From assembly GCF_017302315.1 (NCBI RefSeq), contig NZ_JAFLDT010000004.1, forward strand, positions 62,001-126,000: a stretch of 64,000 nucleotides of DNA, written 5' to 3'. Position 1 is the first letter of the stretch; each line of letters begins with the position of its first letter. The translations under genes were made by a program, and so were the position numbers. This document shows positions 53,833 to 61,389 of the stretch, piece after piece. The notes beneath the pieces were generated by a model. That model had not been told where the DNA came from. It saw nothing but the letters and a program-made list of their open reading frames with translations, and searched no databases. The DNA is from Zoogloea sp. (GTDB taxonomy: Bacteria; Pseudomonadota; Gammaproteobacteria; Burkholderiales; Rhodocyclaceae).

Positions 53833-54857
53833 GTGCTTCACGACGGCGCGTCTGGCTGGTCCGGTTGTTGAAGCTGGACTTGGCAGTGTTGCTGCTGCTT
53901 GTCGCCTGGGTGTTGTCCCAGGCGGTACCCAGCAGCGAGGCCGTACGTCTGCGCAATGCGCTGGTGCTCGACGGCACGGTTAGTGCTGCCGGGGCGGAGT
54001 GGTCGCCTCAACAGGCACCGTCCGATTTCCGGTTTGAACAGCATAAGCCGAGCGAGTTCTTTCAGCGCTTGACTGATCGCCCGGAGTTCAAGCTTGAGGG
54101 TTCATGGGTCCGCGCTCAGGCCTTGGGTCGCAGCCTGCAGGTGAAGCTGGAGGACAAGGGCGCGATCATGAAGGGCCTTGAGGAGAGCTATACCCGGATA
54201 GTTGAGCGCGGGGAGGGCTATTGTGGCGATTTCGCAGACGTTTTTACGGCAATGGCCTACGCCAGCGGTATCGCGACCCGTCAGTGGAGTTTTTCCTTTG
54301 ATGGGTATGGAGGGAACGGACACATTTTTAATGAGGTCTGGGACGACAAGGCAAACAAGTGGCGTGCGCTCGACATCTTCAATAACTACGTCTTCTTGGA
54401 TCCCGAGTCGGGTGAGGCGCTGTCGGCACTGGAGTTCAGGGCGTCTTTGCGCGGTGAGCGCCCCATGGCGCGGATCGCCCAGTTCAATCCGGCGGCCCGG
54501 GTGGGTTTCGTGATTCCCGAGAAGGCCGTGGCCTATTACCGTAAGGGAATGGACCAATGGTATCTGTGGTGGGGAAATCACGTTTTTACGACCGATGCCA
54601 ATCCGGCTGTCGACATGCTTGGCAGGATTTCCCGCCATGCGGGGCAACTTGCGGCTATTGCTGAAGGCGTCCAGCCCAGAATGCGGATTGTTGAGACACC
54701 TGCAAGCTCCGCCGAGATTGCCCGCATGCTCGAACTCAAGGAGCGATTGCTGCTCATGGGAAAGCTTGCTGCGGGCCTGCTGATCATGGCCCTGGCAATC
54801 GGCATTGCGCTAAAGCTGCATCCGTCCAAGGGTGGAAGGGCATTTCATGGCCGTTGA
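53829..54857 (+). CDS. Membrane-anchored transglutaminase-like protein
   Basis: This is a 342-residue protein of unknown function. An N-terminal membrane helix lies at about 13-33 and a second near 307-328, so the middle is probably periplasmic. The middle resembles the transglutaminase-like cysteine protease fold, with a plausible triad of Cys132 (GEGYCGDFAD), His165 (NGHIFNEVWDD) and Asp182 (ALDIFNN). It starts with GTG overlapping algD by four bases and its end overlaps the next gene, so it is an integral part of the EPS operon. It could cleave or crosslink a protein or an amidated polymer. The fold call is inferred from motifs. Confidence 0.7.
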   Translation: MSASRRRVWLVRLLKLDLAVLLLLVAWVLSQAVPSSEAVRLRNALVLDGTVSAAGAEWSPQQAPSDFRFEQHKPSEFFQRLTDRPEFKLEGSWVRAQALGRSLQVKLEDKGAIMKGLEESYTRIVERGEGYCGDFADVFTAMAYASGIATRQWSFSFDGYGGNGHIFNEVWDDKANKWRALDIFNNYVFLDPESGEALSALEFRASLRGERPMARIAQFNPAARVGFVIPEKAVAYYRKGMDQWYLWWGNHVFTTDANPAVDMLGRISRHAGQLAAIAEGVQPRMRIVETPASSAEIARMLELKERLLLMGKLAAGLLIMALAIGIALKLHPSKGGRAFHGR

Positions 54858-55935
54858 GCCCCGGGTCGCTGTCGTCGGCCCCCTGCCACCGCCGTCCGGC
54901 GGGATGGCGAATCAATGTCGTCAATTGGTGCGTCTGATGGAGTCGGAGGGTATTCCGATGGAGCTGGTACGCACCAACGCGCCGTACCGACCGACCTGGG
55001 TGGGCGGTATTCCCGTGCTGCGAGCCTTCGCCCGTCTGCTGCCCTATATCTGGACCCTGTGGCGGGCTGCGGGGCGCAACCAGATTTTCCATATTTTCGC
55101 CAATTCAGGCTGGGCTTGGCACCTGTTTGCCGCGCCGGCGGTGGTAATCGGTCGGTTGCGTGGGGTGAAGATCATCGTCAATTACCGGGGAGGGAACGCG
55201 GAACCCTTCCTGCAGTCGACCACACCCTATGTGGTCAGGATGTTGGGGGCGGTGGATAGGTTGGTGACACCGTCCGGGTTTCTCAAGGATGTGTTTGCGC
55301 GCTTCGGGCTCCAGGCCCAGATTGTCTCGAACATTGTGGACCTCACGCGCTTCCGGGCTCGGGAAAGAGACACTACCAACGACGCACCGCACCTCATCGT
55401 GACTCGCAACCTTGAGCCGATCTACGACATTCCTACGGCGATTCGTGCCTATGCACGGGTTCGATCACAATATCCGGCAGCGCGCTTGACCGTCGCGGGG
55501 ACGGGGCCGGATCTGGCGAAATGCGAGTCCCTGGCGCAGGGGTTGGGGGTGGCGGACGGCGTGCGCTTTGCCGGGCGGATCGACAATGACCAGATTCCGG
55601 AACTCTATGCCAGTGCAGATGTTGCCCTGAATCCAAGCACGGTGGACAACATGCCCATCTCGATACTGGAGGCATACGGAAGCGGGGTGCCTGTGGTGAC
55701 GACCGATGTGGGCGGTATCCCCTACATTGCCATCCATGATCGTACGGCCTTGCTGGTTCGTCCGGGAGATGATGCGGCGATGGCCGCGTGCATTTGCCGG
55801 CTGCTGGGTGATTCTGCTTTGGTAAATCGCCTCGTGGAGGCCGGGCAGACTGAAGCCCGGGCTTACGCCTGGCCCCATGTGAAAGAACAATGGCTCGCTG
55901 TGTACCGGAGTGTCCTCGACACGCCGGTCCGCTGA
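54847..55935 (+). CDS. GT4-type glycosyltransferase
   Basis: This is a 362-residue GT-B glycosyltransferase with the N-terminal glycine-rich PLPPPSGGMANQCRQLV. Its C-terminal domain has TRNLEPIYDIPTAIRAYARV and NMPISILEAYGSGVPVVTTDVGGIP. The ATG at 54847 has GGAAGGG upstream; a GTG 15 bases earlier is in frame. It overlaps the transglutaminase-like gene. Unlike the three others it is not one of the named exosortase-associated subfamilies I recognise. Confidence 0.88.
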   Translation: MAVEPRVAVVGPLPPPSGGMANQCRQLVRLMESEGIPMELVRTNAPYRPTWVGGIPVLRAFARLLPYIWTLWRAAGRNQIFHIFANSGWAWHLFAAPAVVIGRLRGVKIIVNYRGGNAEPFLQSTTPYVVRMLGAVDRLVTPSGFLKDVFARFGLQAQIVSNIVDLTRFRARERDTTNDAPHLIVTRNLEPIYDIPTAIRAYARVRSQYPAARLTVAGTGPDLAKCESLAQGLGVADGVRFAGRIDNDQIPELYASADVALNPSTVDNMPISILEAYGSGVPVVTTDVGGIPYIAIHDRTALLVRPGDDAAMAACICRLLGDSALVNRLVEAGQTEARAYAWPHVKEQWLAVYRSVLDTPVR

Positions 55936-55956
55936 CCATGACGACGTCCGATATCC

Positions 55957-57321
55957 ATGAGTCTATACACCTCCTTGTGTTCCGGTCTGCTGTTCCCCCT
56001 GCATGAACGCCTGAAGCACCATGATTCGGTTGCCGTTCGAAAGCGGCTGGAGGCGCAGGAGCGTCTGTCGAGTGAAGCGCTCGATCAATGGCGGGTTCAG
56101 CGTTTGCGGGAGTTTCTGGTCAATGTTGGGAAGCATGTTCCCCATTATCGGGATCTCTTTCAGTCCGTCGGCTTTCATCCGGAACGACTGAGTTCCCTGG
56201 CAGACCTGCAGGCACTGCCCCTGTCCGACAAGGCCACCATGCGTGCCGCAGGTGAGCGCTTGCGCGCAGACGGGGCGATCAACCTGAGCCGCTACAACAC
56301 GGGCGGTTCGTCTGGCGAGCCCTTGATCTTCTATATCGGCAAGGCCCGCAAGAGCCATGATGTTGGTGCCAAGTGGCGGGTGACCCGCTGGTGGGGCGTG
56401 GACATTGGTGACCCAGAAATCGTGGTCTGGGGAAGCCCCATTGAGCTTGGCACGCAGGACCGTGTGCGGATGGTCCGGGACACGGTCTTGCGCACCGAAC
56501 TGCTGCCAGCGTTTGAAATGTCCGAGGCCAATCTGGATCGATTCGTCGCGACCATTCGGGCAAAGCGGCCGACCATGCTGTTCGGCTACCCATCCTCCCT
56601 GTCCCTCATTGCCGCCCATGCGCGGAAGAAGGGGATTCGGCTTGATGCCCAGGGAATCAAGGTTGTGTTTGTCACCAGTGAGCGTCTCTACGACGAGCAG
56701 CGCGCCACCATCACTCAGGTGTTTGGCGCCAGGGTGGCCAATGGGTATGGCGCGCGCGATGCCGGCTTTATCGCCCACGAGTGCCCGGCCGGTGGAATGC
56801 ACGTTCAGGCCGAGGATATCATCGTCGAGATCGTCGGTCCGGATGGGGCTGTCCTGCCGGCAGGCCAGGCCGGCGAAATCGTGGTGACTCACACCGCGAC
56901 TGCGGACTTCCCTTTTATCCGTTACCGCACTGGTGATGTTGCGGTCATGAGCGATGAGACCTGCAGCTGCGGACGGACGCTCCCCTTGCTGAAAGAGATC
57001 CAGGGCCGAACGACCGATTTCGTCGTTGCTGCCGACGGTACGATCATGCATGGTTTGGCGCTGATCTACACCGTGCGTGATGTGCCGGGCGTGGAGCGTT
57101 TCAAGATCATCCAGCATTCACTGGATCACACCGAGGTGCTGCTTGTGACCACTCCCGTTTTCAATGATGCGGGTGCCGACCGTATTGTAAAAGACTACAA
57201 GGCCCGCCTTGGTGCATCGGTCCAGGTCAGCCTCACCCGGGTGGACGAGATACCCCGGGAGGCGTCGGGCAAGTTCCGCTACGTTGTCAGCAAAGTTCAG
57301 GCGGGGGCGCCCCATGCGTGA
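55957..57321 (+). CDS. CapK/phenylacetate-CoA ligase-like AMP-binding protein
   Basis: This 454-residue member of the adenylate-forming superfamily has the ATP-binding YNTGGSSGEP at about 112-121, GYGARDAGFIAHEC, YRTGDVA and a C-terminal lid with PREASGKFRYV. Homologues named CapK occur in capsule and EPS loci and are thought to activate a carboxylic acid as an acyl-adenylate. The acid here is unknown. It may supply an acyl group for polymer decoration, with the FemAB-like or CelD-like proteins as possible transferases. Confidence 0.87.
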   Translation: MSLYTSLCSGLLFPLHERLKHHDSVAVRKRLEAQERLSSEALDQWRVQRLREFLVNVGKHVPHYRDLFQSVGFHPERLSSLADLQALPLSDKATMRAAGERLRADGAINLSRYNTGGSSGEPLIFYIGKARKSHDVGAKWRVTRWWGVDIGDPEIVVWGSPIELGTQDRVRMVRDTVLRTELLPAFEMSEANLDRFVATIRAKRPTMLFGYPSSLSLIAAHARKKGIRLDAQGIKVVFVTSERLYDEQRATITQVFGARVANGYGARDAGFIAHECPAGGMHVQAEDIIVEIVGPDGAVLPAGQAGEIVVTHTATADFPFIRYRTGDVAVMSDETCSCGRTLPLLKEIQGRTTDFVVAADGTIMHGLALIYTVRDVPGVERFKIIQHSLDHTEVLLVTTPVFNDAGADRIVKDYKARLGASVQVSLTRVDEIPREASGKFRYVVSKVQAGAPHA

Positions 57322-58642
57322 CATCGTCCTGATGGGCCTGGTCTTGCTGGTGCTGCCCAGTGCCCTCATGCACACGACTACGGCGGTGATGCTATGGACC
57401 TGGGTGAGTATCATGAATCCCCATCGGCTCGCCTTCGGCATTGCACACAGCTTCCCTTTTGCCATGGTGGCCGCAGGCTGTGCAGCGATTTCCCTGTTGC
57501 TGACGAAGGATCCCCTGAAGATCCCGTACAAGTCACCGGTCAAGTATCTGATCTTCTTTCTGATATGGGTCTGCGTCACGACAGCCATGGCCTTCTATCC
57601 TTCGGAGTCGATGGTTCAACTCAACAAGGTACTGAAGATCCAGCTCATGACCGTGGTGGCGTTGGCGGCGCTTCACGAGCGCAAGCACATCGAGATGTTT
57701 GCCTGGGTCAATGGGCTGTCCATCGGCTTTTATGGGTTCAAGGGTGGTTTGTTCACCATTTCAACAGGCGGTGGCAGCCGGGTCTGGGGCCCTCCCGGCA
57801 GCTTTATCGAGGGAAACAATGAGCTCGCCGTCGCCCTGATAATGGCGATCCCGCTCCTCAATTACTTGCGCCTGGTGTCTCCCCACCCGTGGGTACGTCG
57901 CCTTCTCCTGGCTGTCTCGATCCTGTCGGCCGTGGCGGCGATCGGAACCCAGTCACGGGGGGCGCTGTTGGCCATTTCCGCAATGGGATTCGTGCTGTGG
58001 TTGCGCTCCCCGAAGAAGCTGGTAGCGGGCATCACTGTTGTGGTGATGGCCACATTGCTTGTCGCGTTCATGCCTTCCAGCTGGAGTGAGCGCATGAACA
58101 CAATACAGTCCTACGAGCAGGATGGATCGGCAATGGGCCGGATCAATGCCTGGATGCTGTGTTTTAACGTGGCGAAGAGTCATCTTTTTGGTGGAGGCTT
58201 TGAGATCTACACCTTTGAGATGTTTGCCCAATATGCCCCGGACCCCCTGGATCTGCACGTGGCTCACAGTATCTATTTCCAGGTCTTGGGAGAGCACGGC
58301 TTTATCGGCTTGTTCCTGTTCCTGGCGATCTGGTTCTATACCTACAAGACGGGAACCCAGATCCGCAAAGTTGCGAAGGGTAGACCGGAACTCGATTGGG
58401 CTTACAACTTGGCTGGCATGTGTCAGGTGGCTATTGTCGGCTACGCGGTGGGCGGTGCGTTCCTGAGTCTCGCCTATTTCGATCTGCCCTATAACGTGAT
58501 GGTCATATTGGTCTGCACTCAGCGCTGGATTGAAGCGAAACGCTGGGAGGTGGATACCCAGGGTGCTTTCGGGGCGACTGCGCCCGTGGCTCGACTTGAT
58601 CTCCAGGCGGGATCCGCTTCCGCTGTCACACATAAGACATGA
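57314..58642 (+). CDS. XrtA-associated O-antigen ligase/polymerase-like membrane protein
   Basis: This is a 442-residue protein with about ten membrane helices and a large periplasmic loop containing HVAHSIYFQVLGEHG, the region where WaaL/Wzy proteins keep a functional His. It matches the type annotated as putative O-glycosylation ligase, exosortase A-associated. It could polymerise the EPS (Wzy role) or attach glycan to PEP-CTERM proteins. The ATG at 57314 overlaps the CapK-like stop. The frame is open upstream within that gene, but the membrane protein clearly begins at MRDIVLMGLVLL. Confidence 0.88.
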   Translation: MRDIVLMGLVLLVLPSALMHTTTAVMLWTWVSIMNPHRLAFGIAHSFPFAMVAAGCAAISLLLTKDPLKIPYKSPVKYLIFFLIWVCVTTAMAFYPSESMVQLNKVLKIQLMTVVALAALHERKHIEMFAWVNGLSIGFYGFKGGLFTISTGGGSRVWGPPGSFIEGNNELAVALIMAIPLLNYLRLVSPHPWVRRLLLAVSILSAVAAIGTQSRGALLAISAMGFVLWLRSPKKLVAGITVVVMATLLVAFMPSSWSERMNTIQSYEQDGSAMGRINAWMLCFNVAKSHLFGGGFEIYTFEMFAQYAPDPLDLHVAHSIYFQVLGEHGFIGLFLFLAIWFYTYKTGTQIRKVAKGRPELDWAYNLAGMCQVAIVGYAVGGAFLSLAYFDLPYNVMVILVCTQRWIEAKRWEVDTQGAFGATAPVARLDLQAGSASAVTHKT

Positions 58643-59607
58643 TCGCCAAGCTGCTAACCGGGGCCATGGCCCCTGGGGGTTCCCAGGGGCGCCTGAGTAC
58701 CCTGATCTTTCATCGCGTGCTCTCCGAGCCCGATCCGATCTTTCCCGGCGAGCCCGATATCCGTCGATTCGACGAGATGCTGGGTTGGGTCAAGCGTTGG
58801 TTCAACGTGCTTCCGTTGGATCGCGCAGTGCATCTGCTCGCTCGCAACGAGTTGCCCGCGCGGACGCTGACCATCACCTTCGACGATGGCTACGCCGATA
58901 ACGCAGAGAACGCGTTGCCAGTGCTGCAGAAGCATGGGATGTCAGCTACGTTCTTCATTGCCACCTCGTTCCTGAATGGGGGGCGGATGTGGAATGACAC
59001 TGTAATCGAGGCGGTGCGAAATACGGATCGATCGGAGCTGGACTTGATCGAGATCGGGCTGGGAAGGCACACCATCTCCTCACCGGATGAAAAGCGGGCT
59101 GCAATTGAGAGCATTCTGCGGCAAATAAAATACGAATTACCTGCAGATCGACTGGAAAGAGCGGCGGCTATTGCGAAGGTGGCGGGCAGCCGTCTTTCGG
59201 ACAGGCTGATGATGCGTTCCGATCAAGTTCGGGTGCTGCGTGATTCAGGTATGCAGATCGGTGCTCATACACTGAACCATCCGATTCTTGCACGTCTTTC
59301 CGACGCGGATGCGCGTTTCGAGATGCAGGGCAGCAAGGCCTTTCTCGAAGATCTGCTGGGCGAAGAAATCCCGCTGTTTGCCTATCCGAACGGCCGGCCC
59401 GATCAGGACTACCTGAGCCGTCATGCGATCATTGCGCGGGAGGTGGGCTTCGCAGCAGCCGTGTCTACGGCCCCCGGTGTTGCGCTCCCGGATGCAGATC
59501 TGTTCCAGATCCCCCGGTTCACGCCGTGGGATCGGACCCCGATGCGCTTCGGTCTGCGAATGCTGATGAACACTCGGGTCACTCGCCCCACAGTGGCGAC
59601 GACTTGA
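58639..59607 (+). CDS. Second polysaccharide deacetylase (NodB family)
   Basis: This 322-residue carbohydrate esterase has LTITFDDGYADN (Asp pair) and IGAHTLNHPILARLSD (His pair), followed by LFAYPNGRPDQDY. It differs from the exosortase-linked deacetylase at 41510 and belongs to the general branch. No signal peptide is apparent. It overlaps the ligase-like gene by four bases and is the last gene of the long plus-strand run, before a convergent gene. Confidence 0.92.
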   Translation: MIAKLLTGAMAPGGSQGRLSTLIFHRVLSEPDPIFPGEPDIRRFDEMLGWVKRWFNVLPLDRAVHLLARNELPARTLTITFDDGYADNAENALPVLQKHGMSATFFIATSFLNGGRMWNDTVIEAVRNTDRSELDLIEIGLGRHTISSPDEKRAAIESILRQIKYELPADRLERAAAIAKVAGSRLSDRLMMRSDQVRVLRDSGMQIGAHTLNHPILARLSDADARFEMQGSKAFLEDLLGEEIPLFAYPNGRPDQDYLSRHAIIAREVGFAAAVSTAPGVALPDADLFQIPRFTPWDRTPMRFGLRMLMNTRVTRPTVATT

Positions 59608-59621
59608 GGCGTCAGGAGCAT

Positions 59622-59639
59622 GGGCGCCGAAAGGCGCCC
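59622..59639. terminator. Hairpin between convergent genes
   Basis: GGGCGCC (59622-59628) pairs with GGCGCCC (59633-59639) around GAAA, 15 bases after the deacetylase stop. The following T-run is poor on both strands, so it is at most a weak or bidirectional terminator. Confidence 0.5.
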
Positions 59640-59667
59640 TTCACTGCTGGTGGTCGGACGGGAGGGG

Positions 59668-60783
59668 TCAGTCCCCAGCGGGGGCCGTCGCTGGGCGCAA
59701 CCGGGCTTCAAGGCGGCTGCGCAGGTGCTTGATCCGCTTGCCCAGAAAGTGCTTGCTGCCGGCAATGAAGCCCCCGATGGTGCGGGGGTTGAATGCGATG
59801 ATGCCGAATCTTTCCCGCCGTCGTGACATCCAGTGGCGCTTATAGCTGTCATCGCCGCTCAGATAGTCCACTTCCTGGACCTTGTCACCGTCGATCACCC
59901 GACGAATCATGTCTGCTGTCAGTACAGCTCCGGCAGAGAGGGCCGCATGGGCCTGATCGTAAGCGATCTTGTAGATCAGGGCACGGCCATTGACCACGAA
60001 CCATAGTTGCGAAGCGATGGTCTGGCCTTCGACATTCAGCAGGCCGAGGCGCAACCAGCCTTGGCGGGCGGCCAGCCTGCAGAGGCTGGGGATGAACTCG
60101 GGGTAAGGTTCAGGCTGTTTCCAGCTCAGATTGTAGACGCGCTCGAACTCCGCGATTGCTGTCTCCAGCGCAGGCCCCTCGTCCGTGACGACTTCGATGT
60201 TCCAGGAGCAGGTGGTGTCGAGCTTTTTCCTTGCGCGCGAAATATTGCTGCGCAACTTGGATGTACGGGATGCGAGGTACTGGCTGTAGTCACGTCCTTC
60301 GACTTCAAAGAACCAGTTGCCAAAGCAGAAAAGGGTGTCTGTCCAGTAGCCCTCAGCCTTGAGGCCTGCCAGCATGCCACTGAAGAACTCACTTTCCGTG
60401 TCCAGCGGGTGAAAGTCGATGACTGGCCAATGGTCGGGATGCTGTCGTATCGCCCGGGCGAGGGCTGCCCAAGCATCCGTAGGAAGTGCTTTCCCTGGAA
60501 CGATAGGTCCGTAGAGGCAGCTATAGTAGTTGCTGAGACTGGCGAGCGTTGTGCCCACGGGGGCATCGCTGCGGAAGCCGTCAGCCATCGGCACGCAGCC
60601 GACGATGCGATCGTCTTGCTCGAACGCCCATAACCGGGGCCGGGCCGCGCTATCGAAACCTGTGGCAGCCAGGTTTGCAAACCATTCCTGGGTCAGAAAT
60701 ACATCATTCACCTGGTGCCCGGAGCCCGATGCACTGAGGTGCTTTCCAATGTCTTCAAAGTTGTCGAGCAACAGAATCTGCAT
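59668..60783 (-). CDS. CelD/BcsL-type GNAT acyltransferase
   Basis: This 371-residue protein has an N-terminal part with NDVFLTQEWFANLAATGF and a C-terminal GNAT domain with GQTIASQLWFVVNGRALIYKIAYDQAHAALSAGAVL and YLSGDDSYKRHW. This is the CelD/BcsL (Acetyltransf_6) family found in cellulose and EPS loci. It may acylate the polymer. It is the only minus-strand gene in the EPS locus and shares a 606-base upstream region with the flippase. Confidence 0.82.
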   Translation of the reverse strand: MQILLLDNFEDIGKHLSASGSGHQVNDVFLTQEWFANLAATGFDSAARPRLWAFEQDDRIVGCVPMADGFRSDAPVGTTLASLSNYYSCLYGPIVPGKALPTDAWAALARAIRQHPDHWPVIDFHPLDTESEFFSGMLAGLKAEGYWTDTLFCFGNWFFEVEGRDYSQYLASRTSKLRSNISRARKKLDTTCSWNIEVVTDEGPALETAIAEFERVYNLSWKQPEPYPEFIPSLCRLAARQGWLRLGLLNVEGQTIASQLWFVVNGRALIYKIAYDQAHAALSAGAVLTADMIRRVIDGDKVQEVDYLSGDDSYKRHWMSRRRERFGIIAFNPRTIGGFIAGSKHFLGKRIKHLRSRLEARLRPATAPAGD

Positions 60784-60954
60784 GGGATTGGACGTGTGGA
60801 GGGATTTGGCTGCAAGCAGTCTATTTCAAGATCGCGCATTATCCTCGATAAGCAGGGCGCAGGCTTTGGAAAAATGTCACGGAGCCCATGGCTCAAGTAT
60901 GCTTCGTCATGGTGAAGAAGCGGTATGACGAATGCTGATTTATTTCACGATTTT

Positions 60955-60976
60955 GCGCATATTTTGCAATATGCGC
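60955..60976. promoter_or_regulatory. Perfect inverted repeat, possible operator
   Basis: GCGCATATT and AATATGCGC flank TTGC. It lies about 170 bases from the acyltransferase start and 410 from the flippase start. It may bind a dimeric regulator or form a hairpin; it is not followed by a usable T-run on the plus strand. Confidence 0.45.
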
Positions 60977-61137
60977 GTGGTAGCACCCGGAATGTTTAGT
61001 GAGTCCCCGTCAGACCGCTCGGCTGTCCGCCGGATGCCTGAATTCAGGTTGATCCAAGGAACGCATGCCTGAGAATGTAATTCACGTGTTGTTTGCTTCT
61101 GTGTGTGTCATTTCACGCGACTTTTCTGGATATCCCC

Positions 61138-61143
61138 TATAAT
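61138..61143 (+). promoter_or_regulatory. Consensus -10 element upstream of the flippase
   Basis: TATAAT is perfect, but the sequence at the -35 position (ACGCGA) is not a sigma-70 match, so an activator would be needed. Transcription from here would give a leader of about 240 bases before the flippase gene. Confidence 0.45.
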
Positions 61144-61389
61144 TTGGCGCTATCGGATTGATGGCCGGATCTGTCTGGTTTCTTTCCACGGCTGGCGGAC
61201 TTCGATGCAGGATCGCCTCGCCTTCATCCATCTATCAAGGGTTTCCCGTTGTGTCTCCGGCAGTCTGACCAGAGCACTTTCAGCGTGCCTGCGGGCTCTC
61301 GAAGCATTTCGAACGATGGGGTGTTGCTAGCTTACTTCACGCGTTCTTGGTGCAGAGATCGGCACTTTTTTTGAGACTATGACGATTTG

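Larger units (their letters stand above)
60784..61389. other. 606-base intergenic region within the EPS locus
   Basis: No recognisable gene lies here; short frames have no ribosome sites or family resemblance. Visible elements are TTCGTCAT/ATGACGAA (60903-60910 and 60925-60932), a perfect 9-bp inverted repeat GCGCATATT-TTGC-AATATGCGC (60955-60976), the 12-bp palindrome CCTGAATTCAGG (61037-61048), and a consensus -10 TATAAT (61138-61143) with no good -35. Near the end is a short stem followed by seven Ts (61350-61372). It probably holds divergent control for the acyltransferase and the flippase. Confidence 0.55.

Noticed and set aside
61103-61330. Small gene (75 codons) in the 606-base gap
   Set aside because: It has no ribosome site, unusual composition, no family resemblance, and spans the TATAAT element.
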